Shown: positions 12,695-22,294 of the stretch, in pieces | Position numbering within the stretch: the stretch's first letter is position 1 | Layout of the letters: the number at the start of each line of letters is the position of its first letter | Source of the DNA: Turritopsis dohrnii | Taxonomy: Eukaryota; Cnidaria; Hydrozoa; Anthoathecata; Oceaniidae | Direction: 5' to 3' | NCBI GenBank assembly: GCA_027922465.2 | Contig: BQMF02000341.1 | Span: 186,001-250,000, forward strand | DNA: 64,000 nucleotides | Program-made: the position numbers and the translations under genes | Notes under the pieces: model-generated | Database searches by the model: none | The model's input: only the letters and a program-made list of their open reading frames with translations | Told to the model about the DNA's origin: nothing

Positions 12695-12845
12695 TTTATT
12701 AAGACATTGTAGTTGATACAGAAACAGATGACAATTAGCAGTGAGAGGTCACCTCATCACTTTAGTCCTTGCTGCACATGGATTCAAACCAGTAACCCTG
12801 AGATCACTAGCTCACTTCCATAACCACTCAGCCACTCAACTGCAA
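12695..12845 (-). repeat. tRNA-derived SINE, minus strand
   Basis: On the minus strand there is an RNA polymerase III A box (TGGCTGAGTGG, 12826-12836) and, about 40 bases on, a B box (GGTTTGAATCC, 12780-12790). Spacing and sequence are those of a Leu/Ser-type tRNA head. The acceptor stem does not close and an unrelated tail follows, so it is a SINE and not a working tRNA gene. Confidence 0.55.
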
Positions 12846-13143
12846 CCATTTATTCTATGTTTTCAGCATACACAATGTTGCTTTTAATAAGACTTTATGG
12901 AACCCACCTTTGTTTTTATAATTTCAGCACCAAGGTTTACATTCTTAATAAAAGCTCTAAAAATTAGTTCTTGCTTGTATGAATTGTCAACCCTTTCCCA
13001 CAACACAAAGATTGAGCTCAAAATCATTAAACATTTTCTTAGAATATAGCTTGAAGATGTCATAGGTGAGCAAACATTGTTTTCCCTGAAATGTCAGAAG
13101 CCATCTGTTTAAATTCGGTCAAATCTTTTCTTACAATATTGTA

Positions 13144-14035
13144 CAGGGTGGTCACTGGTCCTGGAAAGTCCTGGATTCGATTTAAGTCCTGGAAAACTAG
13201 TTTTTTGAGCAAAAGTTTTGGAAAAGTCCTGGAAAACAATTTTTTGTTATTTTGTTTAAGTCAAGCATAATTAGACTATTAGTTTTCTTTATTAGCTTTC
13301 CGCTTAGCTATTTTATCGGTTAATATTTTGAGTATCATTTCTATAACCCTTCTCGTCTCTTTTTTGTATATGACCTGTTGCCTTTCGTGTGCTTAGAATT
13401 TCCTTTGTTTGTTTTCTTTTTGGTAATAAAGAATAGTATAATATTTGGATATCCTTTTTTCGTTTTAGACAGGATAGAAAATGTCAGCTAAAAATAAATG
13501 TATCTTTAGATTTTCTCAGTGGTTAAAGAGGAGTGGTAATAGTACTAAAGTTCGTTGTAGTTATTGCCAAAAGGACTTTGATATATCCAATATGGGAATT
13601 GCAGCATTAACAAGTCATACAAGTGTTAAAATGCATTATTTGTAATTCAAGACAATCGAATTCAGGAGCATTTTTTTCTTCAGAAAAATACATTTGGACA
13701 GAAGCAGTCATCAGAGCAGAACGAGAAATTGGAGCAGAAAGAATCAGTTAAGTCAAGAACTGTAGAAAGTATGATAGTACCAGCTAGCACATTAAGAGCA
13801 GAAGTGTTTTGGAGCTTAAAAGTTGTTTCAAGACATTTTTCACTCAGGTCATGTCTTGGACTGAATGATCTTTTTAAAGAGTAGTAGGAAAAGAGGGGTT
13901 TTGCATCACTATACGCACTGTGAGTCAGGAACCAATCAAAATTCAGAGTTTTGCATCAGCATGCACACTATGTGTCATGAATCAGTCAAAATTATAAAAT
14001 CAAAATCATAACACTATAAAGTAAATCATAGAAAA
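13144..14035 (+). mobile_element. Truncated hAT element with BED finger
   Basis: Starts with CAGGGTGGTCACTGG, a hAT-like terminus, then an unusual set of repeats of TCCTGGAAAAGTCCTGG. A transposase remnant begins at 13481. No matching right terminus was found before the old Polinton genes start at 14040, so the element appears truncated. Confidence 0.45.
13481..13880 (+). pseudogene. BED-finger hAT transposase, N-terminal remnant
   Basis: The frame from ATG at 13481 encodes a BED-type zinc finger (CSYCQKDFDISNMG, then a H-x5-H pair) of the kind that binds hAT terminal repeats. It stops at 13643-13645. In a later frame, 13765-13880 reads TLRAEVFWSLKVVSRHFSL and LNDLFK, which matches the segment after the finger in the same family. 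The rest of the transposase is missing. The family appears related to the transposase at 47487-50140, which carries a comparable VVHSNYSF segment. Confidence 0.55.
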
Positions 14036-14039
14036 GAAC

Positions 14040-14465
14040 ATGGGAGATTATCTGAACTTTCTTCCTGCCTGTGAACTCATTATTGACAAATTTCATTTAA
14101 ACTCTCAACAGTCAACGTATCGTCGATCATTATGTGAAATTGTGGCATTGCAAATGAAAAAGCTATTTCTCAATCAAGTGAGATGTTATGCTTGTGAGAT
14201 AGACCATCCATCCTAACATCGACATGATTGTATGATGAAAACCATTGAAAAGCTCGTATCGGAAAATTTCATAAAATTGTTTTATTCAGTAGACTTTGAA
14301 AAAAGCAACGAGTTATGTCAAAAACGCTTTACACAAAAATATGTATTTATACATCAAGACGTATTTTTCCACGATGAACAATGTATAGAACGAACCGAAG
14401 AACTTTTATGTAAATTTCTAAAAACTTTTGTATATGTTAATAAAGAGTGGATAAGAATAAATTGA
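14040..14465 (+). pseudogene. Unidentified Cys/His protein with one stop
   Basis: I do not recognise this gene. From ATG at 14040 one frame runs 142 codons to 14465, broken by a single TAA at 14214-14216. Around the break is a possible metal-binding cluster: C-x2-C (CYACEIDHP), then H and C residues directly after the stop. The rest is rich in charged residues with no membrane segment. It lies just upstream of two other small plus-strand genes and shares the orientation of the RING gene, so it may be an accessory gene of the old Polinton. Confidence 0.4.
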
Positions 14466-14514
14466 TATGAAATTTATATGTTCCTTTCATTTGTGTTTTG
14501 TCTTTCCAATAAAC

Positions 14515-14925
14515 ATGTCTCTCCTCAACCTGAGTGTTTACATTGATAGCATTATTCAACAAGAAAAAGATCGTCATCCAGAACTGAATATTCGTCAAAT
14601 TAAATCTACCTTAACTTATCAATTTCTCGGATATGGTTATTTAAATCAAATTATTCCGTTCGATGAAATTATATCGAAACATCCTGATATCGGACTTATC
14701 GGACCTGGCCACGGTTGTCTCACACAATTGTTAGAAAGATGTTTTAATCGATATCGAATATTTTGCATGCATGCGATACTACATGATGCGTATGGAAGAT
14801 TTTACAACGACTATGAGATGGGACTAGGTTATTGTTATGCAATGACATCATCATGGATTCCACGATGCGCACGATGCTTCACCATTACTTGGACATGTAT
14901 CGGGACTTTTGTTTTGTATTTTTAA
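14515..14925 (+). CDS. Unidentified small Polinton-associated protein
   Basis: Not recognised. The open frame begins upstream at 14467, but the Met at 14515 is preferred because the earlier residues look like untranslated sequence. It encodes about 136 residues with a conserved-looking core (YQFLGYGYLNQIIPFDEI, then HAILHDAYGRFYNDYEMGLGY). After about 14845 the frame drifts into a Cys/Trp-rich tail, while a neighbouring frame stays open with a more ordinary tail (RTMLHHYLDMYRDFC). A frameshift near 14860 is therefore likely. It sits between the Cys/His gene and the RING gene. Confidence 0.35.
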   Translation: MSLLNLSVYIDSIIQQEKDRHPELNIRQIKSTLTYQFLGYGYLNQIIPFDEIISKHPDIGLIGPGHGCLTQLLERCFNRYRIFCMHAILHDAYGRFYNDYEMGLGYCYAMTSSWIPRCARCFTITWTCIGTFVLYF

Positions 14926-15244
14926 AAAGATTTAATAATTGTTAATAATTGTGTTGAATTTACTAATTACAACGGTGTATATTGTAATTCAATGTATGAA
15001 AGAAAAAGCAATTCTTTAAATTTTGTTTGTATTTTATTAACGTGATGAAAAGGTAAATACAGATGTTAACACTAGAGGACGGAAAAGTTCTCACATTCGA
15101 CCATCATGCCTTTCTCTAAAGACTATAACAAAGACATCTACATGACACACGTGTTAATTTGATAATTTAAGGTAGAGTATAAAAAGACTTTGTTTCAATT
15201 TCTCACTGCACATTTCGTTCTGAACCGTTTTTTACCATTTCAAC

Positions 15245-15813
15245 ATGTATCCCAAAGAAATTAGTACTTTCGAATTTATATTTGGTGCCAATTGGTTGGC
15301 GCATTTTTTATTTTACTTTATCAACAACAAATGGCTGGATGAAGAAGAGGGGCAACTAGATTTTTTACTTGATTATTGTAAGCAGCATGACTGGATCATT
15401 GAAAATGAACTAGATAATGTGAATTTAAACATAAAAGAAGAAATTAAGAACTTTTGCAAAATGGAACTGCAAAAAAGCACATGCAATATTTGCAATTAGT
15501 AAGTTATTTCTAATCACTTTACTCTATACAATCATGATTTTGTACTATAATCCTAATCCTTTTTATTATTATTTTGTAGTTTCCATGTTGCCGCTGAAGA
15601 AGAAGAAGAAGAAGAAGTAGAAGAAATTTTAAATGTGCTACCGTTAAATGTTAGTCCAAGTTTCAATTGTATTATTGTCTTGAAAGTGTACGCAATGTTG
15701 TGTTCGTACCCTGTGGACATGTATGTTGTTGTGCAACTTGTGCGTTTCAATGTCGTCATTGTCCCATATGTAGAAGTCCGTTTAACTCGTATATGCATAT
15801 CTATGTTTCGTGA
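15245..15813 (+). pseudogene. IAP-like RING finger protein, one intron, one frameshift
   Basis: A putative ubiquitin ligase with a C-terminal RING like those of IAP apoptosis inhibitors. Exon 1 (15245-15498) has no known fold and ends in a Cys pair (CNIC). The intron (GTAAGT...TTGTAG, 15499-15580) is short, and exon 2 opens with an acidic Glu run from a GAA microsatellite. The RING ligands appear as PCGHVCCCATC, then CPICRSPF, with the protein ending at TGA 15811. The first Cys pair is one frame away from the rest: a single-base loss near 15675 separates them. An apoptosis or signalling role is inferred from the domain only. I do not see an intact BIR domain. Confidence 0.5.
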
Positions 15814-16174
15814 TTTTGTGCATGTGTATATGTGTGTGTGTGTATATGATGTGTACTTTTTTGTAGATATTTTTATATTTTTGATGTAAATATTTTTTTG
15901 AAAAAAACATAAAAGGCATGCCCATGCTTGTGAGTTGTTTTTTATTCCCAAAATCTGAGAAAATAGTATCTAAGTGTAAAATTTCACACATAACCCTCAA
16001 CATTATGTTGTTTTGTGTACGCTTTTTGAGAAAAGAAACCCAAAGATTTGTGTATGTTTTCACACCTAACTATGAGAAAAAACTTTGATTGAGTAAAATT
16101 CTCTATTTTCATTCAAGTCAAATGAAAAAATAAGACATGTTCAGGTAAATGATAATTCTTTTCTAATACATATA

Positions 16175-16546
16175 CTATTTTACAAAATGCCCTGGAAAAA
16201 CTTTATGAATGAAATTCACAATCTTACCATCGTTTACATTTCTATCCTTTACAAAATAATCAAGAATTTGTGTAAGACATTTTCCTCTAGCAAAATGAAA
16301 ACTAAAAAAGACAGTGTAACCACCACACACGTTTGAAAAAGCGGACTGTAGTTGAGCAGTATTACATAAAACTGTTTTTGTAGAAAGTTCTTTTTGAATG
16401 TTGTAAAATTCAGGTGGCCTACCAAAGGAATCAACGAAACTAATGTAACTTTCTTTGACATAAACTAAAAGCCAATGTTCACCACTTTTTGATGACTTTT
16501 GATTATTCACAATATATATATACCATTTAAAAGTGTATTTCTTTTA
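16175..16546 (-). pseudogene. Polinton adenain-like cysteine protease, truncated
   Basis: This is the C48/C5-like protease that Polintons share with adenoviruses, thought to process capsid proteins. All key parts of the catalytic region are visible on the minus strand: His in SGEHWLLVYV, Asp in SFVDSFG, Gln in TAQLQSAFS, and the nucleophile Cys in NVCGGYT. The frame is open from about 16546 to the stop at 16175, but no ATG is present and a stop lies just upstream, so the N-terminal part is lost. Its minus-strand neighbour at 16668-16899 is a capsid-family fragment, as expected for a Polinton structural block. Confidence 0.65.
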
Positions 16547-16667
16547 ACAAATGCTTTAAGAAATGCAAAAACGTCTACGAGCAACTTTCGAATTTTCCAG
16601 TCACGTGTTAACATACAACATTCATTGGTGTTTATTTTTATTTTTATTTTATTTTTTTTTTAAATAA

Positions 16668-16899
16668 TTCTTCAACATGTTTCGAGCTTTATCCACAGTT
16701 AAGATGTTATCAAAATCAACATACAGTAACACTGTAATTGTATTCGGCAATGGCATAGCAAATTCAATTTCCACTCAAAGTGCTCCTCTTTTCACAATTT
16801 CTTGATGTCCTCCGTGACAAGTAGCTGGTGAAACATCAAATCCGAATAACGTACATCCGTTTTTATAATCCCTTCTAGTTATATCAATTACTTCATCAC
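16668..16899 (-). pseudogene. Polinton capsid-type protein, C-terminal fragment
   Basis: The minus-strand frame contains GCTLFGFDVSPATCHGGH, then EIEFAMPLPNTITVLLYVDFDN and an ILTVDKARNM ending. This matches the C-terminus of a Polinton family often annotated in invertebrates as F54H12.2-like, which I believe is a structural protein. One stop splits it near 16785. The N-terminal part is cut off at 16899, exactly where the fold-back element begins, and I could not find its continuation beyond 18629. Confidence 0.45.
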
Positions 16900-18629
16900 T
16901 ATGAAGTTAATTTGGCACCAAAATCTCGTTTGTCAAGTCGTTGAATCGTTTTAGAAGTTAACGCAGTTTACAATAAGTCGAAATTCAAGTCTTCGAGTCG
17001 TTTTAGATGAACACTCGTTTTGTGAATAAAGGCGTTTTAGAAGTTTGTTCGTTTCAGATGATGACGCGTTGTTCAAAATTTGTCAGTATTTAAAAGAAGG
17101 AGCTATTAAAATTTCATGATCTGTTTATTCTAAATGTCACTATTCGTGAGTCCCTTACTTGAAATCAGGCGATATAGGGTGTTCCACACTAACTGAAAAT
17201 GAACATATTAATGTGAGGTACATATTATTGAGCGCTATCACGGAAAACATAATTTCGGGGGAATGTCAAAACTTTGTGATGGGGTAACACACACTTTTGA
17301 TGGGGTAACACACACTTTCGATAGGATACACGATAATGTACATGATTATAGTGGGGTTACATTCATGTTATGAAAGTGCGGAATGTCAAAACATATCGAT
17401 GACCTCGATATGATTTGGACAAGCTCAAACAATTGCTCTTATATTGACTGACGTCGCGTCATCATTCCGACATCTTCGTGTGTTGCTTACTCGAACCTAT
17501 TTTCACGCTTTCTCGACAATAGTCATGTTTACCAATGAGTGCACAAGATTATATTTTGGGTTTTTATCACTTGCGAGAGAAGTTCGTGGTGGGTTATACG
17601 AATCCGGAATTATTAAACTGCAGAATTCAAGAAATGGTCGCTTTACTCTCTGATTTCACTGTACTGTTATGTTCATCCTACTTACTACCCAATGATATAG
17701 TAAATGAAACAGAAATGCTGATTGGATATTTCCAAAACTTTCTACAGCATCAATTAAATTAGATATCGATCGTTCGATTACGTCAGCCATCTTCTTCTTT
17801 AACTTCTAAACTCTTTCTTATCCAGCACAGTACTAACACTAACACTAACGGGACCTGATCAATCTGACAGCGTTTTTATGTACCTCAGTCGATCTGTTAT
17901 CAAAATTTTTAATGATTAGCTGCGTTCGACTTTGTGTAACAGGAGCATGGATTTTCATTTGATATTCTCCAATTTCATAGTTGAGTGTAGCCCCACTTTA
18001 CTTTTCATAACGCCAACACAATCATCGTGTTTCCCATCGAAAGTGTGTGTAACCCCAACAAGAAGTTTTGACATTCCCCCTAAAATCATTTTTTTTTCCG
18101 TAATGGCGCTCCATAACATATTTCATTATATAAATATAAATAGAAGGGATCTTTCAGAATTCTAACAAACAATCAAATGTATCTGAAAGAAAAAGGAATT
18201 CTTCACACAGTTTGGTTATTTTCTCATTCATAACCATCCAATGCCCCATGTTTCATGCAACTACTAGGAAACATGACGGCCAGCATCACGACTTATGTAA
18301 ATATGACACAAAAATCTGTTTTTGTGTAAAAGCCAACACTGACTATGAGAATCTGGTAATCAGGTTGCACCGCCTCATTTTCTTAACCGTCTGAACATCT
18401 AAAACGGCTAATTTTCCGAAGCACCTCAATTACACAGCATCTAGCGACCCCAACTTCCAAAACGCCTCAAATTGTAAAACGAGTGTTCGTCTTAAATGAC
18501 TCGACGACTTGTATGTCAACTTATTGTGACCCGCGTTAACTTCTAAAACGATTAATGATGTCAGGAGTCAACATTTAAAACCACTCGACGACTTGATAAA
18601 CGAGATTTTGGTGTCGAATTGACTTCATA
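16900..18629. mobile_element. Fold-back element with two tiers of inverted repeats
   Basis: The outer ends (16900-17090 and 18440-18629) are inverted copies beginning TATGAAGT and sharing CACCAAAATCTCGTTT and CGTTTTAGAAGTTAACGC. A second inverted pair lies inside (about 17225-17370 and 17985-18120), sharing GGGGGAATGTCAAAACTT. The middle (17440-17960) has short open frames but no transposase motif. No clear target duplication was found. It sits in the old Polinton at the broken edge of the capsid-type fragment. Confidence 0.6.
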
Positions 18630-19406
18630 CATCATGACCAGATCACAATTGATCACAATTATCACAATTGAGTGAGGTAAGACCAGTGGCAATAGAGTGC
18701 ATGCGTACATCAGCACGATTCAATAGATATGTGATGGTTCTTTTTGGAGTTTGTGTTGATCACTATTTTATATTTTATTTTATGAAAACCTTCTCTGCGA
18801 TTAAGCTCACATTGATTAAAACTGGTAAAAAAAATATAATAAGTACAGGAACACGATTGAATACGTGAAATTTTACTAGAAGTCATTGATATAGATAAAA
18901 AACAAGAAGTCTTGCTTTATTGTTGTTTTTGTTTTCTGATTTTTATTTCTTTTTTGATATCTTTATTTTTTTCCGAAATACTTTTTATTTATGTACATTT
19001 CTATCAATTTAGAAAAGGCCCATACTTGTGAATTATTGTTGTCTATAAGTCTGAGAAAACGTTTTTCATGCATTAGCCTTAAAATGAAGTTATTTCGATA
19101 AAAAAAAAAAAGATCAATGCGTATGTTTTCACACCTAATTATGAAAAAATAACAAACTCATCATCGTGTAAAAAAATAACGGAGAAAGGATAGTGCTAAA
19201 ATTTTGTCGATCTTCAGCAGCTTATTTTACTTGCCAAATGAATGTTTTAATGTTATTTCCATGTTGGTTAATATTCAACTGACACGCATGAGTGAATTTC
19301 AAAGATAGAATAAATCATATTTCGGTGCGTTTTACACGAATCGATGAAATAACGTATAATTATGAAAAAATAAATCAGATTACAATAGAATCAGATTACA
19401 ATAAAG
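18630..19406. other. Old Polinton intergenic stretch with a duplicated segment
   Basis: No convincing gene. The part 19010-19160 resembles 15925-16080: both contain CCCAT(A/G)CTTGTGA, CTGAGAAAA and TATGTTTTCACACCTAA. The stretch leads into the first exon of the old PolB at 19407. Confidence 0.45.
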
Positions 19407-19496
19407 ATGGCTGCTATTCAATGCTATGTTTGTGGAATGGAATTTGGTAGTGAAAAAATGTGTAATGAACACTTTACAGTTGAACATGATACTGAG
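19407..19496 (+). pseudogene. Old Polinton PolB, exon 1 (C2H2 finger)
   Basis: Thirty codons starting at an ATG in good context (AAGATGG) encode a C2H2 zinc finger (CYVCGMEFGSEKMCNEH, then H). The exon ends at a phase-0 donor (GAG|GTAA, 19497). The matching acceptor is at 35380, so the intron now spans 15.9 kb because a whole Polinton-like element (19814-35051) has landed in it. Without that insertion and one TSD copy, the intron would be about 640 bp. Exon 2 opens in the same frame with a second finger region. Confidence 0.6.
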
Positions 19497-19499
19497 GTA

Positions 19500-19813
19500 A
19501 TTGTCTTCAATTTTATAAAAACTTCTTCTAACTTTTTCACTTTCAAAAAAACAAAAAAAAACAAAAAAAAAACAACAAAAGCACAATAAACCTTCCCACT
19601 TTTATAAAAAAACCTTTCCCACTTTAAAAGACAGAAATAATAACAAAAACCTTCCACTTTTATTAAAACCTTTTTCACTTTATAAAAAAAACAAAAAACT
19701 TTTCCACTTTAAGAAAAAAAAACACAAAAAAAACTTTTCCACCTTTAAGAAGAAGAAGAAAAAAAACAACGAAAACAAAGAAAAAATAAATAAATAAATA
19801 AAATAAAATAAGA
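19500..19813. repeat. Low-complexity intron flank, left of nested Polinton
   Basis: Purine-rich sequence with many copies of an A-tract followed by CTTTCCCACTTTTA- or CTTTTCCACTTTAAG-like units. The same kind of repeat resumes at 35090-35350 on the far side of the nested element, as expected if the element inserted into one low-complexity intron. Confidence 0.7.
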
Positions 19814-20102
19814 AGAGATAGGAAAGTGCGGATGCTGGCCCAAAACTATGACGTCATCAGAAATCATATGATTTCGGGGAATTTCCCTACTATAGCTAAT
19901 ATTATCATCATATAAGATCTTTGTTTTCATAACGCGATACGAGTTATGAAACGTGTTATTTTGATTACATAACATAACAAAATTCTCAAATAACAGTTTC
20001 TATTATTATAACCACAAATTACTCATAAATGTAAACAATTAAATGTAGTAAAAAGCAGTTTGTAGAAGTTTCATTTTTATAACATAAATAAGCTAACAAT
20101 AC
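19814..20102 (+). repeat. Left terminal inverted repeat of young Polinton
   Basis: Matches the reverse complement of 34735-35051 over its whole length with few differences. Shared marks include TGCTGGCCCAAAACT near the tip, the palindrome AAATCATATGATTTC, ACGCGATACGAGTTATGAAA, and AAAGCAGTTTGTAG near the inner end. Confidence 0.9.
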
Positions 20103-20109
20103 ATATGAC

Positions 20110-20532
20110 ATACAGATCAGCGTAGTCTAGTGGATAAGAACGCTAACTTGTAACAACAAGGTCGTGTGTTCGAACCCCACTCGGTCTCTCATGTCCTGGT
20201 TGAAAAACTTGCATGAGTGCGCACTTCCCCGCAGTTGCGTTGGATATATCGCGGTTTGGGTAGACTTCGGTCTGGGTGATTAATCACTGTCAGGTTTCAC
20301 TGGTCCACAGAGACATTCAGGTTACCGTCAAATCGATCGAAATTCAACATAAACGTCAGGGCTTGAAGGTGTTAGCATGAACCTAAACTACTATGACATG
20401 TGGCTGTCGGGATATAAACGCCAGGGCTTGAAGGTGTTAGGATGAAGCTAAACTACTATCACATGTGGCTGTCGGTACAAAAACCTAAGGGTTCTCTAAA
20501 ATAGAGTTTTGTTTTCAATAATAATAATAATA
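20110..20532 (+). repeat. tRNA-derived SINE inside the young Polinton
   Basis: A pol III A box (TAGTCTAGTGG, 20123-20133) and B box (GTTCGAACC, 20168-20176) form a tRNA-like head. A body of about 170 bp follows, then two tandem copies of a roughly 65-bp tail unit (20350-20414 and 20416-20478, both with AGGGCTTGAAGGTGTTAG) and a terminal (TAA)n run at 20517-20532. The run overlaps the last codons of the minus-strand gene ending at 20515. The tRNA-like head does not fold into a full tRNA and is not called as a tRNA gene. Confidence 0.65.
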
Positions 20533-21651
20533 CCATATACTAAACATCGTGGTAATCGCTAAAACCAAAGCTATTTTCTCTTCTTCATGAGATGGGAGTG
20601 AATCTGTTTGACTCACTACTCTTTTGTGAACTTCTTTTTGAGAGCTAGTCACTTTGGGTAAAATATGATGCTCTTGCATAACATTAATCATTTTGTTTCT
20701 ACCAAGGCTCAAGTTGTCATTAGATATGAGAATTTTATTATTATAACCAGACACTCCCGACTTGATGTTTAGATTCATGTCACTAGGTAACATGTAAATA
20801 CCTTGTCCAACAGAATAATCAACTTTACTTGAAGCGTAATTTAAAATATCTTGATAACGTTTAATGTCATCTTGAATATCAACTCTGCGGTTAACAATGT
20901 CTTCAAAGTTGTTCATAAAAACTCTTTGAGCTGTCAAAGAGCTTGAATTATTACCTAAAATAGAAGAACGAGCCGAGGCTTGCGAACTAAGAACAAGATA
21001 AGCATATGCTCTAACACTCTCTGAAATTTTTACAAGACCTGTTTTTGTAAAGCCTTTAGATTTTTCTATAATCCATCGTGTCATGGAGTCGTCTGTGAAA
21101 TAACTCAGACCTGGCGTTGGATAGTCTCTACGTCTTATTTGATACGAGCTGTAAAAATATTGTCCTTTGTATTCTTTAGGATCAGAATCGACACCATATT
21201 CACTACAGATTTTTAAAAACTCTTCTTTGTTATAAGGATTATCGTATTGGTTGAAACTATCTTCAAAAGGTAGAGGTGTCTGCAGACGCTTAATGATTCG
21301 TCTAATGTGATAATAGACGTGAAAACGATATACTGATCTAATCATAGGAGTAGAGCGACCTTCTTTCAGATGTTCAGAACTGACTCCACAAGCGCTTGAA
21401 GCACACCAAGTGACAAAGTTGATTTGTGTTTGCCATAATTTAAATGGTTGTTCCTGCCAAATTTTCATACGTTGATCATTTTCATCCATTTCGTAATTAG
21501 TAAATATATTTGGAAAAGTTGCGGGGAAAGAACCGCTCTCAGAGACGATAATTGTTTGTTTGTATAAATCTTTAGCATTCAATATCTGAAGGTCTTGTCC
21601 TCCATTTGACTTATAAGCCGCATTGGGATTATATTTAAAAATATCCTCCAT
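20515..21651 (-). CDS. Conserved Maverick protein of unknown function (378 aa)
   Basis: I cannot assign a function, but the sequence resembles a protein I remember as recurrent in cnidarian Maverick-like loci. It is mostly soluble-looking. Recognisable blocks are FVTWCASSACGVSSEHL (from about residue 80), VYRFHVYYHIRRI (about 107) and SESVRAYAYLVLSSQASARS (about 210), a Cys/Ser-rich then helical arrangement. The last residues (a hydrophobic segment plus five Tyr) are encoded by a (TAA)n run that appears to be the tail of the adjacent SINE, so the natural C-terminus may have been altered. It starts 39 bp from the divergent penton-like gene, suggesting shared control with the capsid genes and a virion-related role (inference). 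Confidence 0.7.
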   Translation of the reverse strand: MEDIFKYNPNAAYKSNGGQDLQILNAKDLYKQTIIVSESGSFPATFPNIFTNYEMDENDQRMKIWQEQPFKLWQTQINFVTWCASSACGVSSEHLKEGRSTPMIRSVYRFHVYYHIRRIIKRLQTPLPFEDSFNQYDNPYNKEEFLKICSEYGVDSDPKEYKGQYFYSSYQIRRRDYPTPGLSYFTDDSMTRWIIEKSKGFTKTGLVKISESVRAYAYLVLSSQASARSSILGNNSSSLTAQRVFMNNFEDIVNRRVDIQDDIKRYQDILNYASSKVDYSVGQGIYMLPSDMNLNIKSGVSGYNNKILISNDNLSLGRNKMINVMQEHHILPKVTSSQKEVHKRVVSQTDSLPSHEEEKIALVLAITTMFSIWYYYYY

Positions 21652-21690
21652 TATTATTTAATAATATTATCTTCTATTTAATACAAGAAA
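21652..21690. promoter_or_regulatory. Short divergent promoter region
   Basis: Only 39 bp separate the start codons of the minus-strand 378-aa gene and the plus-strand penton-like gene. The spacer is almost pure A/T (TTATTTAATAATATTATC) and must hold the start signals of both genes or lie within their transcripts. No distinct box can be assigned. Confidence 0.4.
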
Positions 21691-22251
21691 ATGTATATCA
21701 CGGTAAATCTTGTAAGAGGTGAGAAGACCATATATCTATCTTACCCCATTCAAAACTTGGATGGTTCAAAAGAAATTGCATTGGTTGATATGTTTGCAGA
21801 CAATGTTACGTATGAAATAACCACAGATCTAACACTGAAACTGTCTGCTGATGGGAAAGCTGAAAAGTTGGTACCTCAAGGAACATTCACGAGCAGGGAA
21901 TTGAATGCTTTTTTAGCAGGTGCCTTTTTAGAGGGTGATGTAAAACTTACCACATTAAGCAAAGACCCTCGAATAATCAGAACAAATAAGCTCGCTAAAA
22001 TAATCAAAATTAATTTGCATCTCTCTGAACTCGACAACACTCAAAATCTTGAGGATGGAAAGCTAAGTGATATTTTACTATCCCATCACAAGGCTGAATA
22101 TAGTGACTTCACACATGTTGAGCCTAAAAACCCTCAGTACAAAAAATTAAAAAATGGTGTATTTCAGTCTCTCACGTTGAAAATCACAGATCAACATGGT
22201 AATATGCTAAAAGAAGACCTAGGAAGAACCGTTGTTTTGCACATCCGCTAA
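21691..22251 (+). CDS. Penton-like minor capsid protein (186 aa)
   Basis: Probably the minor (penton) capsid protein that fills the fivefold vertices. The protein is beta-rich, about 186 residues, with no membrane segment. It ends in a conserved-looking block, NPQYKKLKNGVFQSLTLKI, then DQHGNMLKEDLG and VVLHIR. A C-terminus of the form 'ground-state dialogue of Gln/Asn turn plus VVLHxR' is what I associate with Maverick penton proteins. It lies directly upstream of the major capsid gene with a 43-bp gap. That order, minor then major capsid then ATPase, is typical of Polinton virion modules. The single jelly-roll fold is inferred and not visible from motifs alone. Confidence 0.6.
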   Translation: MYITVNLVRGEKTIYLSYPIQNLDGSKEIALVDMFADNVTYEITTDLTLKLSADGKAEKLVPQGTFTSRELNAFLAGAFLEGDVKLTTLSKDPRIIRTNKLAKIIKINLHLSELDNTQNLEDGKLSDILLSHHKAEYSDFTHVEPKNPQYKKLKNGVFQSLTLKITDQHGNMLKEDLGRTVVLHIR

Positions 22252-22294
22252 ACCGAGATAAAAAGGAATAATTAATTATATATCATAATTAATA

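Noticed and set aside
13150..13260. Coding meaning of the repeated TCCTGGAAAAGTCC units
   Set aside because: They lie before the BED-finger start and behave as subterminal repeats of the hAT element, not codons.
17444..17762. Two overlapping frames in the centre of the fold-back element
   Set aside because: They use different frames of the same sequence, and neither has transposase or other recognisable motifs.
18668..18868. 66-codon plus-strand frame in the old Polinton
   Set aside because: No recognisable motif, and it overlaps a stretch where the minus-strand capsid gene should continue. It cannot be supported either way.
20117..20190. tRNA gene
   Set aside because: A and B boxes are good, but the anticodon and acceptor arms do not pair and a SINE body with a (TAA)n tail follows.
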